Assembly: GCF_000993825.1 (NCBI RefSeq) | Contig: NZ_CP011114.1 | Coordinates: 2,294,001 to 2,358,000, forward strand | DNA length: 64,000 nucleotides | DNA from: Paenibacillus durus ATCC 35681 | GTDB taxonomy: Bacteria; Bacillota; Bacilli; Paenibacillales; Paenibacillaceae | Direction of reading: 5' to 3' | Shown here: in pieces, positions 15,056 through 24,245 of the stretch | Numbering within the stretch: the stretch's first letter is position 1 | How the letters are laid out: each line of letters begins with the position of its first letter | Notes under the pieces: model-generated | What the model was told of the DNA's origin: nothing | The model's input: the letters and a program-made list of their open reading frames with translations, nothing else | Database searches by the model: none | Position numbers and translations under genes: made by a program

Positions 15056-17500
15056 CTAATCAATTGCCCTCAAGTTATCTATACTCGACATTCGATTTAC
15101 TTTTCTTAAAGGCAACGAGGTAGAGACTAAGCAGATGGCAATAGCACCAATAAAGGACCAAACGATTTCAACCAACGGCAACCGCCAAGAAGCCAAATCG
15201 CCATTTATTGAGTGTAAGAAGTATGAGATTCCACTGCCGGCGACTACTCCGATTAGTGCCGCCACCAATCCATATAGCAATCCTTCCCATATAATCATAC
15301 TGAACAATTGCCTTTTCTCCATTCCAATCGCCTGCATGGTTCCAAATTCCACGGTACGGGTATGAATATTGGTGTAATTTGTATTAAAAATATTCAATGC
15401 TCCGATGAGTCCGACAAAACCGATAAATTCCCAGGCAAGGATATTCATTTGACGTTTGGTATTTGCAACCTGAACCTGAGCCTCTTCATGGGAAACCAAT
15501 GTAGAGGATGGGACTTTATCTTTGATCGTACCTAGTACGGTCTCAATCGAATGACGATCTGCTTGAGGATCGACAAAAAGTTGAACCGCTTGAACATCGG
15601 ATCGGCCGTAAAGCTCCCGGTAAACAGCCGAAGGCATGATAACATCATATCCTAACAAATCATAAGTTCTCTGATAAGCATGCTGTGCTGCCACTCCAAC
15701 TACCGTCACTTCTTTTCCATGTACGGATATTTTATCACCCACTTTAAGTGATGGTAGTTGCATTTCTTCGATACTACTAATAGGATTAATCGCAATAACC
15801 CCTGTTCCCTGTTTTAATGCTGCTTCATCAAATGGACCTTGCAACGTGAATTCCTTTAATTTACTCAGCATTGACAGATTGTAACCAAATACTTCATTCG
15901 TCGATAATACCGGTGCCCCTTTTATCTGCACATCGCCTTTTTCGGCTCTCTGGTACTGCGCTGTTCGCACCTCCTTGATCCCAGAAAGATCCTCAATAGA
16001 CGTGATATCTTGTTCAGAGAATCCTGCTTGTTTATTATCCTGATTAACAAACAGGTCGTAATCTCCCTCAAGCAGCTGATCGGCCTTAGCAGTGCCGCTT
16101 AGCGACATGGAAAAAGAATGGATGGATACAAAAACGACAATACCCATAAATAAAGACAGCATGGTTGTAAAGGTCCGGCCCGGATTTCGCTTAAGATTCA
16201 GCCGTGCCATATAGCTGACGAAATGGCGAATTCGTGCAACATTATGGGCAGTTCTCTTGCGGCGAACAGGAATTGAAACGGCGGCACGACCGGTTATGGC
16301 TACCGTAGGCGACACACGGGAAGCCCTGCGTGACGGAACGAGTACGGAGAGCAATGTGGCTGTCAGACTGATACAGCCAGCTAGTACAAACGGCCAATAG
16401 GAAAGGGAATGATAATTTCTTATCACCTCTTGGGCTTCTTTGGCGGAGGAAACCCCCAGCATATCCGGATTAAACAAACCGGCAATCATTTGCGATAGCC
16501 ACTCGGCAAACCCGGCGCCTGCAAGCATTCCGAGCGGAATAGCAATGATACACAGAAGAAACGCTTCTCCTAGTACAAGGGAACGTATTTGCCTCGGTTC
16601 GGCTCCAATCGCCCGCAGCATGCCAAACTGGGGAATTCGGCGTAACATGGAAATGTGAAATACATTATAGATGACCAGACATGCGGCCAGCAGCACTAAT
16701 CCGCCGGTCAATATCCAGCCAAGGCTGGAATCGCGGATCGAACCACCATTATAGCCTTGCGCAGCCATCAACATGTCATTGTAAAGAATTTGGTTCTTAC
16801 TAATTTCATACTTTCGGGCAATGTCCGAAATGACTTGTTCGGGATTATGGCCATCGGCAACTCTGATAAATATGGAATATTTTTGATAGTCTGCCGGCAA
16901 CAATTTCACTGCCGCATCCGGACTAGCGAGTCCTAAACCAATATTACTTGCATTTGTACCTATAGAATTCTTCAAAATTCCCGAGAGCGTAAACGTAATT
17001 GTCTGTCTCAACTCCGGGCCAGGGGTACCTTTGATGGAGCTGATATCTAGCGTTATCTTCTGCCCAATCTCTCCGGTAATTCCCATCTGCTTAAGAACGG
17101 CCTGCTCAAGCGCAATTTCATTCTCTTTTGTCGGGAACCTCCCTTCTAGCAGCTGCACATTTTGCATACTACGAACTTCGGAATCAAAACCTTCAATGGT
17201 TACATTTATTCCCCCGCCAGGAAGCTTGAACGCTCCTAAAGTAAGACTTAAACCAGCATTGTTGACTAGTGGCTCATGCCGTATTTGTTCGGCGGTCGAA
17301 CGACCCAGATTAGTAATCACTGCATGATCGTGTCCTCCTACTTCTTGAGCTTGCTGAATCATAGCGTCCTTCATAAGGGAGTAAGACAAACCCAACGCCG
17401 TAAGAAGTGTAGTTGCCAGAATTATACTTACACCCGCCAGAATAGCCATCATCTTTTGCCGGGACAAGCTTTTCGTAACAAATTGCAGGTAAGAGTTCAT
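15056..17500 (-). CDS. FtsX-like ABC transporter permease (putative self-immunity)
   Basis: 814 residues with the duplicated FtsX/MacB design: TM near residue 20, a large extracytoplasmic domain, three TM around 265-390, another TM near 440, a second extracellular domain and three C-terminal TM. Such permeases with a LolD-like ATPase extract or expel hydrophobic peptides, often protecting against antimicrobial peptides. It overlaps the ATPase gene by 4 bases. Its place at the end of a peptide-modifying cluster suggests immunity, but it could be an independent transporter. Codon use is less AT-rich than the core genes upstream. Confidence 0.85.
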   Translation of the reverse strand: MNSYLQFVTKSLSRQKMMAILAGVSIILATTLLTALGLSYSLMKDAMIQQAQEVGGHDHAVITNLGRSTAEQIRHEPLVNNAGLSLTLGAFKLPGGGINVTIEGFDSEVRSMQNVQLLEGRFPTKENEIALEQAVLKQMGITGEIGQKITLDISSIKGTPGPELRQTITFTLSGILKNSIGTNASNIGLGLASPDAAVKLLPADYQKYSIFIRVADGHNPEQVISDIARKYEISKNQILYNDMLMAAQGYNGGSIRDSSLGWILTGGLVLLAACLVIYNVFHISMLRRIPQFGMLRAIGAEPRQIRSLVLGEAFLLCIIAIPLGMLAGAGFAEWLSQMIAGLFNPDMLGVSSAKEAQEVIRNYHSLSYWPFVLAGCISLTATLLSVLVPSRRASRVSPTVAITGRAAVSIPVRRKRTAHNVARIRHFVSYMARLNLKRNPGRTFTTMLSLFMGIVVFVSIHSFSMSLSGTAKADQLLEGDYDLFVNQDNKQAGFSEQDITSIEDLSGIKEVRTAQYQRAEKGDVQIKGAPVLSTNEVFGYNLSMLSKLKEFTLQGPFDEAALKQGTGVIAINPISSIEEMQLPSLKVGDKISVHGKEVTVVGVAAQHAYQRTYDLLGYDVIMPSAVYRELYGRSDVQAVQLFVDPQADRHSIETVLGTIKDKVPSSTLVSHEEAQVQVANTKRQMNILAWEFIGFVGLIGALNIFNTNYTNIHTRTVEFGTMQAIGMEKRQLFSMIIWEGLLYGLVAALIGVVAGSGISYFLHSINGDLASWRLPLVEIVWSFIGAIAICLVSTSLPLRKVNRMSSIDNLRAID

Positions 17501-18174
17501 TGTCTTGCCCCTTCCATAATGCGGCCGTCCACTATATTTAATACAGATGAAGCGCGCTCAGCTACCTTGGGGTCATGTGTGATTACGATTAGCGTCTTGC
17601 CGAATTCCCGCACCGATTCAATCAGCAGATCAAGTACTTCTTCTCCGGTACGGGTATCCAGATTACCTGTGGGCTCATCCGCAAAGACAATCTTCGGTTT
17701 CCCGGAAAGTGCACGGGCAATTGCAACCCGCTGCTGCTGCCCCCCTGATAACTGCCCCGGCAGATGGTGCAATCGTTCTTCAATGCCCAGTTTACGTGAA
17801 AGGTCGCGCAGGTATGACATATCCGGCTTTTTCCCATCCAGCAACAAGGGCATAGTAATATTCTCTTCGGCTGTTAAGATCGGAATCAAATTAAACGACT
17901 GAAAGATAAATCCAAAGTTTCTTCTGCGAAAAATCGACCGTTCCCTCTCATTCATTGCATATAAATCTTGTCCCTCAATAGTTACCTTGCCGGAACTAGG
18001 AGTGTCCAAGCCCCCAAGCAACTGTAAAAGAGTGCTTTTCCCGCTCCCGCTCGGTCCCACAATAGCTAAAAATTCATTCTCGTTAATCGTAAGATCAAGC
18101 GGATATAGAGCCTGCACCGTCGTTTCATCCTGACCATATTTCTTGGCCAATTGCTTCGTTTCGATTAATGGCAT
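17497..18174 (-). CDS. ABC transporter ATPase, LolD/MacB type
   Basis: 225 residues from ATG 18174, with an AAGGAG site upstream. Walker A GPSGSGKST, Q-loop FQSFNLIP, signature LSGGQQQRVA, Walker B VFADEPTGNLD and switch ITHD are intact. It is the partner of the FtsX-like permease (ATGA overlap). About 60 bases separate it from the upstream exporter gene, so it may be read from the same transcript. Confidence 0.9.
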   Translation of the reverse strand: MPLIETKQLAKKYGQDETTVQALYPLDLTINENEFLAIVGPSGSGKSTLLQLLGGLDTPSSGKVTIEGQDLYAMNERERSIFRRRNFGFIFQSFNLIPILTAEENITMPLLLDGKKPDMSYLRDLSRKLGIEERLHHLPGQLSGGQQQRVAIARALSGKPKIVFADEPTGNLDTRTGEEVLDLLIESVREFGKTLIVITHDPKVAERASSVLNIVDGRIMEGARQ

Positions 18175-18233
18175 CTCAATAGCACTCCTTTTTACTTTAT
18201 AGGGAAAATTATACACTTAAACATCAAAGAAGT

Positions 18234-20012
18234 TCAACTTTCACTCAAGCTCAGGGTTTGATGAATTTGCTTCATCTCAACATTTGTACTGTATAAGTTA
18301 TAATAATATTCTCCTGAATGCAGTAATTCGGCATGTGTACCACACTCTATTACCCGGCCTTCTCTCATAACAAAAATCTGATCCGCATTCTCCACGGTGG
18401 ATAGACGGTGAGCGATGATAATTACGGTTTTATTCGAAAGAAATAATCTTAAATTCTCATTGATTAAGGATTCTGTGATGTTATCCAAAGCAGAAGTGGC
18501 TTCATCTAAAATAAGGATAGGTGAATCTTGAAGAATAGCCCGGGCAAGCGCGATCCTTTGTTTCTGTCCCCCTGATAGTTTTACTCCGCGATCACCTATT
18601 ACCGTATGAAAACCGTCGGGTAAGAGATTAATATAATCATATATATCAGCAGCCTTCGCAGCCTGTATTAACTGTTGTTCCGTAACCCCAGTCTTATCCA
18701 GGAGAATATTGTTATAGATTGTATCATTAAATAGAAACACATCTTGCGAAACTACCGTTATTGATTTTCTTAGATAAGCTAAATTGAATTCTTTAATGTT
18801 GACACCATCCAACAATATTTCTCCTTCATCTGTTTCCCAGAACCTCATTAACAAATTAATCAGGGTGCTTTTTCCTGAACCGCTTTCTCCGACAAGCGCA
18901 TTTATACTGCCTTTGCCGCATACTAAATTTAACCCGTTAAGTACGGACTTATTTCCATCATAGGAGAAGCTGACATCTCTAAATTCAATATCACCCTTGA
19001 TATCGGCGCTATAGCCTCTATTATCTTGAGAAATATCAATCGGTTCATCCAATAAATTAAATATCCGGTCAACTGAAACTACCGATTGTTGATATTTCAT
19101 ATTGATTTGCACCATTTGTATAATAGGACCTAATAATTTTTGGGAATACTGTAGAAAAGCAATTAGCCCACCGATTGTAAGTGCTCCATCAATAACTTTA
19201 AATCCTCCATAACCCAAAATAAGGACAGTAGTAAGAGAACTGATAAGACTTGTTACGACCATATTCGCAGAAAATAAAACCTCAAGTTTAGTGCCCTTTC
19301 TAAGTATATTTTTTCCGGTTTGGATAAAACGAGTTAAAAAGTATTTACGCCCTTTTAGAATTGCAATGGGGATTATGGAAGGAATTAATTCCTGAATATG
19401 AACAATAAACTGCCCAAAGAGATCACGGTATTCATTGTTCATGCTCACGATCTTCTTGTTAAACCAGTGCTGTGAAACAAACAGAATGGGTTGAAGTAAG
19501 ATTGTAAACAGCAAGAGATCCGGTTGCATATATAATAAATAGATAAAAACTCCGATAGCCGTACAAATTTCAGAAACTGTCGAAAAAATCATGGAGGTAG
19601 ATAAATTTTCAACCATCGAAGTATCGTTGTTAATAACAGCAATGATCTCACCGGCTTTAGCGTTCGCATGAAATTTCCCAGTGAGCTTTTGTAAATGTTT
19701 CACAATCTTCAACCGTAAATCGAAGACAATCTTCTTGCCAATAATCGAATAGGTATAATCAGACATTAGCTTGCATCCGCCTTGCACAATACTGATTGAT
19801 AAATATAGGATAATATATTGAACCAATTGATCCACATTGTGTTCTTGAATAGCTGAATCTATAATTCTCATTGTTAAAAAGGGCAAAACAAGCAAAGAAA
19901 CTGAATTCCCAATCATAAACAAAGAGGCAATAAAATGAAGTCTTTTATAACTGAAAATAACTTTAAGCAGTCTCAACATGTTAGTTCTGCTGGAATTTCT
20001 ATTCATTTTCAT
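18234..20012 (-). CDS. ABC exporter (fused permease-ATPase) of the RiPP cluster
   Basis: 592 residues: six-TM type-I exporter domain (about 20-310) followed by an ATPase with Walker A GESGSGKST, signature LSGGQKQRIA, Walker B LILDEATSALD and switch AHRLST. There is no N-terminal C39 peptidase, so leader removal must come from another protein, probably the protease encoded upstream. Its ATG directly follows that protease's TGA, giving translational coupling. Likely exports the modified peptides. Strongly AT-rich compared with the window average. Confidence 0.9.
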   Translation of the reverse strand: MKMNRNSSRTNMLRLLKVIFSYKRLHFIASLFMIGNSVSLLVLPFLTMRIIDSAIQEHNVDQLVQYIILYLSISIVQGGCKLMSDYTYSIIGKKIVFDLRLKIVKHLQKLTGKFHANAKAGEIIAVINNDTSMVENLSTSMIFSTVSEICTAIGVFIYLLYMQPDLLLFTILLQPILFVSQHWFNKKIVSMNNEYRDLFGQFIVHIQELIPSIIPIAILKGRKYFLTRFIQTGKNILRKGTKLEVLFSANMVVTSLISSLTTVLILGYGGFKVIDGALTIGGLIAFLQYSQKLLGPIIQMVQINMKYQQSVVSVDRIFNLLDEPIDISQDNRGYSADIKGDIEFRDVSFSYDGNKSVLNGLNLVCGKGSINALVGESGSGKSTLINLLMRFWETDEGEILLDGVNIKEFNLAYLRKSITVVSQDVFLFNDTIYNNILLDKTGVTEQQLIQAAKAADIYDYINLLPDGFHTVIGDRGVKLSGGQKQRIALARAILQDSPILILDEATSALDNITESLINENLRLFLSNKTVIIIAHRLSTVENADQIFVMREGRVIECGTHAELLHSGEYYYNLYSTNVEMKQIHQTLSLSES

Positions 20013-21035
20013 TCAACTCCCATAAACAAAGTCTAGTAGAGAGTAAATGGATTGAAAATTGTAATAGGTCATTTCTTCATAACAAAGATGAACACCAAAT
20101 TGTGCTTCAATTTCTTTTAAAATCAATAGACATTTCTGCGGTGTTAATTCAAAGTCAGGATGAAACAATTTATATTGATACAAAAGTGGCTTTAACTCTT
20201 CGCTTAACTCCAACGTCTCTGCTAAAATGTTTTTCATTCTTTCGGTTACATTATCTGGATATGTAAAATGAGGCGAGATTAGATCTCTTTCTTTAAAGTC
20301 CATGAGATTCTTGTCACTCTCTTCTTCCCAAGCTGATCTCATAGCCGATCCTTCAAGCCGATTAAACAATTGATCATTCTGGAGATATGGTTCGAGAGCA
20401 AGCTTCTTTAGTACTACTCCGCTAAATACTGCAGTAGCTTTACTATTCCCGCCAAACATCTCCCACTTTCCATTTAACCCTTGTACAAGAATGGGGGTTG
20501 CGTTAGCAATACAGTTAATCCTATATTTGAAATTCAACCAATAATCATCAGGAGCTTCAAAGGCTGCGCCTCTTACACCGATTACCGTATCGAAATCGGC
20601 AGGAAAGCTGGACATTCTCCTATTCTGCAAAGAACAAATCAATATTTTCCCCTGATCCTGGAGTAGTTTACATATTTCGCGGAGTTCATCCACATATTTT
20701 ATATTTGTGGTTGCGATACTCAAATTAATCACTCGCACATTTTGAGTTAACAAGTGCCGTAATGCTTTGATCAATATTTTTGAATGGGTCGCTGCATTCT
20801 CATTTAAAATCTTCACAACATAGATCTTAGCATCAGGCACTATGCGTTTAATTACAGATGCACATAAAGTGCCATGTCCGTTCCTATCCGTATAACATTC
20901 ATCCGACTCACTATCGGTGTTAAAGTTTATTCCCCCAATAATATTAGAAGCAAAAGCTTCATTAGACGTGCAAATTCCGCTATCTACTATAGCTACAACT
21001 GAATTGGTTTTATTACTAAATTTACTATTATTCAT
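20013..21035 (-). CDS. Subtilisin-like (S8) protease, putative leader peptidase
   Basis: 340 residues without signal peptide or propeptide, so cytoplasmic. Triad candidates are D18 (AIVDSG), H54 (RNGHGT) and S198 (FGGNSKATAVFSG), with N138 as oxyanion residue. The Ser region departs from the usual GTSMAxP and lacks the Pro. Residues 225-340 are an extra helical domain of unknown role whose last 40 residues look vaguely carrier-protein-like but lack a DSL serine. Position between the precursors and exporter suggests it cuts the leader peptide. Alternatives: product degradation or immunity. Confidence 0.8.
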   Translation of the reverse strand: MNNSKFSNKTNSVVAIVDSGICTSNEAFASNIIGGINFNTDSESDECYTDRNGHGTLCASVIKRIVPDAKIYVVKILNENAATHSKILIKALRHLLTQNVRVINLSIATTNIKYVDELREICKLLQDQGKILICSLQNRRMSSFPADFDTVIGVRGAAFEAPDDYWLNFKYRINCIANATPILVQGLNGKWEMFGGNSKATAVFSGVVLKKLALEPYLQNDQLFNRLEGSAMRSAWEEESDKNLMDFKERDLISPHFTYPDNVTERMKNILAETLELSEELKPLLYQYKLFHPDFELTPQKCLLILKEIEAQFGVHLCYEEMTYYNFQSIYSLLDFVYGS

Positions 21036-21061
21036 ATCTACACCTGATTTTTAAATTTTTA

Positions 21062-21093
21062 GAAAAATACCGGCTTTCGCAAGCCGGTATTTT
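21062..21093 (-). terminator. Terminator between the precursor genes and the protease gene
   Basis: AATACCGGCTT pairs with AAGCCGGTATT; on the minus strand it runs into TTTTTC. It would let the precursors be made in excess, with partial read-through to protease and exporter. Confidence 0.75.
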
Positions 21094-21153
21094 GAATATA
21101 TATGGAGAGTTAAAGACCAAATATTTTATAAACTTATAAATTTAAATAATTTT

Positions 21154-21306
21154 TTACCAAGCAGGTGTGAGATAAGCATCAATTACAGCAGTACAACCGG
21201 CGGTAAGACTGCCATATCCATAATATCTTACACAATCATTACCGCAACCTTGTCCATTTACGTCCAATTCTTCCGTCTTATCCGTGATTTTTTCGATTTT
21301 CAACAT
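21154..21306 (-). CDS. Putative RiPP precursor peptide 1
   Basis: 50 residues, found by direct translation. Residues 1-20 form a charged leader (starts MLKIEKITDK, ends DVNGQG). The core from C21 holds three Cys (21, 25, 38) and ends in DAYLTPAW. GAGGAG lies eight bases before the ATG. The first 21 residues are identical to precursor 2, with only three silent base changes, while the cores differ. C25-x2-Y28, G30-Y31, G37-C38, D43-A-Y45, T47 and W50 are shared. Just downstream of two radical SAM genes, it is probably their substrate, with Cys-derived (thioether-type) links possible. Confidence 0.85.
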   Translation of the reverse strand: MLKIEKITDKTEELDVNGQGCGNDCVRYYGYGSLTAGCTAVIDAYLTPAW

Positions 21307-21360
21307 TCATACCACTCCTCAATTTTAGATTTACTTTCCTTTAATAAATTCAATAAATTT

Positions 21361-21513
21361 TTACCAAAAATTTGTCACATAAGCATCGTAATAAGCTTGA
21401 CAACCTCCGGATGAACTGCTATAACCGGAATAATGTAAACAATCGTCAAGGCAACCTTGTCCATTTACATCCAATTCTTCCGTCTTATCTGTGATTTTTT
21501 CGATCTTCAACAT
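21361..21513 (-). CDS. Putative RiPP precursor peptide 2
   Basis: 50 residues, parallel to precursor 1. Leader 1-20 is identical; the core starts CLDDC, has the same C21/C25/C38 spacing, a Ser-rich stretch at 32-35 and ends DAYVTNFW. It has an almost ideal AAAGGAGGTGAT ribosome site, the strongest in the cluster, so high expression is expected. It lies 64 bases after the SPASM radical SAM gene. No second start or stop-codon readthrough is needed. Product class (sactipeptide, ranthipeptide or other) cannot be fixed from sequence. Confidence 0.85.
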   Translation of the reverse strand: MLKIEKITDKTEELDVNGQGCLDDCLHYSGYSSSSGGCQAYYDAYVTNFW

Positions 21514-21576
21514 TGTTATCACCTCCTTTTTTTGATTTAGTTTTGGTCTTCAATATTTGGTCTTCACTCTAACCAC

Positions 21577-22623
21577 CTAATTTACAGTTGAATAGTAGCA
21601 GCGATTAATTTTATGCTGTACATTTTCTATCACACATAGTACAGCAGAAGGTACGAAGTAATCTCCAGTCAGCTGCTTATTAATAGCTTTACATCGTCCT
21701 CCCATACACCCTTTATAGTGAGTACAACCAGAGCAAACTTCATTGTCTATGCTGGAAGGAACATGAAATTCTCTTAGCTTTCCATCATCTATGCCCAATC
21801 TCACATCGCCGATTATATAATCTGGCTGTCCTACGAGATAAGTACAGGGAAACAAGTTCCCGGAAGGATCAATGTTGATAGTCGTTTTTCCTCCATCGCA
21901 CTCGCCCATTTCTTTACGCTGATATCCATCCACCATTCCAATAAGCACACTTTCATTTTTTTGTTTGGCTTTCCTATACAGCGCTGCTGTAAGATCTAAC
22001 TGTTCATATAGGACCTGCATATGCTCCTTGTCCCAGTTTGAATCAAAATAGTCCGGAATAGGAACAATTGTGTTGAAACCCAATTCCATAACATGTTTTA
22101 TATTCTCATACAATTTATTAACGGATTTAGAATTAAACGTCATCCTTGCTCGAAGATCGGGTCTTTTTTTAATAAATATTGGAATTACATCTATTATTTC
22201 ACTGTAAGTTCCACGGCCACCTAACATCTTTCGATTTTCATCATGTGTTTCAGGAGTACCATCAATACTTACCGAAATTGAATAGTTGAAGTGTTCGCTT
22301 AGATAATCCATTTTTTCCTCATCCAGCAAAGTCGCGTTCGTAGTGGTGCCAAAACTAACTTTGCAATTGCTGTTCCTAAAATGATTCTTGAATTCCTCTG
22401 TAAACCAGCGAATGGTTTCAAATTCTAACAGCGGTTCTCCTCCATGATAATTAATTACTAAGTTGTTATCCGCATCCTGCAACCCAGAAAAATGATGGAT
22501 TACATATTGAATCGTTTCTTCTGCAATTTGTTTATTCATCCGATGGTTAGCCTTATTATTACCTTCATAACAATAAGTACAAGCAAGATTACAACTGCTG
22601 GTAACCCAAATATTTGCAAGCAA
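21577..22623 (-). CDS. Radical SAM/SPASM peptide-modifying enzyme
   Basis: 348 residues. C11, C15 and C18 (CNLACTYC) bind the SAM-cleaving [4Fe-4S] cluster; YHGGEPLL is the GGE SAM contact. The C-terminal SPASM region carries further Cys (ECDGG, FPC, CSGCTHYKGC, GGRC and a late C) for auxiliary clusters. It has no N-terminal RRE, so it probably relies on its partner to bind the leader. The start is TTG immediately after the partner's TAA, with GAGGTG nine bases upstream: clear translational coupling. Likely forms crosslinks from Cys of the precursors. Confidence 0.85.
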   Translation of the reverse strand: MLANIWVTSSCNLACTYCYEGNNKANHRMNKQIAEETIQYVIHHFSGLQDADNNLVINYHGGEPLLEFETIRWFTEEFKNHFRNSNCKVSFGTTTNATLLDEEKMDYLSEHFNYSISVSIDGTPETHDENRKMLGGRGTYSEIIDVIPIFIKKRPDLRARMTFNSKSVNKLYENIKHVMELGFNTIVPIPDYFDSNWDKEHMQVLYEQLDLTAALYRKAKQKNESVLIGMVDGYQRKEMGECDGGKTTINIDPSGNLFPCTYLVGQPDYIIGDVRLGIDDGKLREFHVPSSIDNEVCSGCTHYKGCMGGRCKAINKQLTGDYFVPSAVLCVIENVQHKINRCYYSTVN

Positions 22624-23910
22624 TTATACATTCACCTCTTCTATGTCCCAGATGATTCGATTAAGAAATTTCTTCTGAACCACACACCGCTCTTCGAACA
22701 ACTCATCATTTGCTGCATACATTTCAGTCTCTTGAAGACAATGCCAGCAAAAAAGATTAACCGAACAGTCCTTGCACTTATGATAATAATCAGGCTGAAG
22801 ATTGATTAATGACTGAAATCCTGTGTTTGTTTCTCTTGTTGCATCCTCATGCAAACGATTCAAATGATCTAATTCCTTAATTTGCGCAAGTTTATGTTCA
22901 CTTGATATTAGAAGTCCACAAGGATAAATAGAACCGTCATAATCTACTAGCAATGTTTTTCCTCCAGCGCCACAGGTACACATTTTCAGTTGGTCAGCAA
23001 TTTGTTTTACCTTTTCGTTGGAAAGTTGCCTTTCAATGGTTTTTTCTTTATGTACTGAGTTCTTAATGAGATTCTTCCCTCTTCCAATTGGATTAAATTG
23101 TCTAACTACCACTCGTGTACCCAGCTTTTTATTTAAATCCCTGAATTCTCCTTCTAAGTGCTTATTTTTATCTGTAATAACCATAGACAGTGATATCTTT
23201 TCTATACCTTGCTCTTGTAAAAGTGCAATGCTGTTCAATACTTTTCCATAAACACCACGTCCACGAAGCTGGGAGCATGACTCTTCATCTACTCCATCAA
23301 GACTTATATCAAAACTGCCCACGTATTTAACTAGATCCTCAACATTGTTCTGGTTTATGAAAGTAGCATTCGTAGCAAGATTGATTTTCCCTTTAAAGTT
23401 TTGTGATGTATATTTTAAAATTTCAAAAAAATCATCTCTTAACATTGGTTCGCCGCCAGAAAAAGTTATTACTTCCGGTTTTGAAGCAAGGATTTTATCT
23501 ATGATCTGAATAACTTCTATTGTAGTGAGGGTTTCTTTAGGCGAAAGTGTAGAGGTGAATTCCGCATTGTAACAACAGTGGGCACAATGTAAGTTGCACT
23601 TATTTGTAAGGGCAAAATAAATATGACTAAACGATTGGTCTGCATTAGAAGATTCGTTATTTTCTTTAATAAGATCTATAGAATGTAGCTTTTCAAATAG
23701 CTCTCCAAAATATAGCTTATCTTCCTCATCCTCTAAACAATCTATAAGTTGAGCTGGACTTAAGGAATTCTCAATTCCCAGATTTAAGATGTTGAAACAC
23801 TGTTCCGATATTTTTATCCATTCTCCGGTTTTGTTATTACCAAGTACTGTTCGATTTTCATTATGCATTACTTTACAGTGACGAGGCAAAGTATAGGGTT
23901 CAGTTAGCAT
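22624..23910 (-). CDS. Radical SAM/SPASM enzyme with PqqD/RRE-like N-terminus
   Basis: 428 residues, first gene of the cluster. Residues 1-80 look like a PqqD-type RiPP recognition element (TGEWIKISEQCFNIL, then SPAQLIDCLEDEED). C105, C109 and C112 (CNLHCAHC) form the radical SAM site, followed by FSGGEP. The SPASM part has CTC, YPCG, CKDC, FCWHC and a final C. It should bind the precursor leader and alter the core, for example through a thioether or C-C bond. GGAG precedes the ATG by eight bases. AT-rich like its neighbours. Confidence 0.85.
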   Translation of the reverse strand: MLTEPYTLPRHCKVMHNENRTVLGNNKTGEWIKISEQCFNILNLGIENSLSPAQLIDCLEDEEDKLYFGELFEKLHSIDLIKENNESSNADQSFSHIYFALTNKCNLHCAHCCYNAEFTSTLSPKETLTTIEVIQIIDKILASKPEVITFSGGEPMLRDDFFEILKYTSQNFKGKINLATNATFINQNNVEDLVKYVGSFDISLDGVDEESCSQLRGRGVYGKVLNSIALLQEQGIEKISLSMVITDKNKHLEGEFRDLNKKLGTRVVVRQFNPIGRGKNLIKNSVHKEKTIERQLSNEKVKQIADQLKMCTCGAGGKTLLVDYDGSIYPCGLLISSEHKLAQIKELDHLNRLHEDATRETNTGFQSLINLQPDYYHKCKDCSVNLFCWHCLQETEMYAANDELFEERCVVQKKFLNRIIWDIEEVNV

Positions 23911-24186
23911 TTCGAATCTCCTTTTTGAATGTTTATAGAAATGCAGATTTTTAATTATGTAAAATCTTTTAGGGATGTTTGTTCACTCGGGCTCATCAAT
24001 TACATATATAAGAGTACCAGTGATATATTATTATGTAAATAATGCTAATGTTTTATATTTTTTTCATAAAAATACCTTATTTTTTACTTATAGAGGTAGA
24101 AAATAACTAGTTTATCCATGGATTATATTGTTATATTTTAAATAAATTCGCTTTTTGTCGTCACCATCGTCTGATTGTCTCATGAC
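23911..24186. other. AT-rich region upstream of the RiPP cluster
   Basis: No gene. It should hold the cluster promoter on the minus strand, but I found no -35/-10 pair good enough to name. Very AT-rich around 24010-24140. Confidence 0.4.
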
Positions 24187-24230
24187 AAAAAACGGCTTCA
24201 CCTTCCCTTAGCAGGAGGGTGAAGCCGTTT
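24187..24230 (-). terminator. Terminator of the NitT/TauT-like importer operon
   Basis: AAACGGCTTCACC pairs with GGTGAAGCCGTTT; on the minus strand TTTTTTG follows. Confidence 0.9.
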
Positions 24231-24245
24231 CTATCTTAGGACTTT

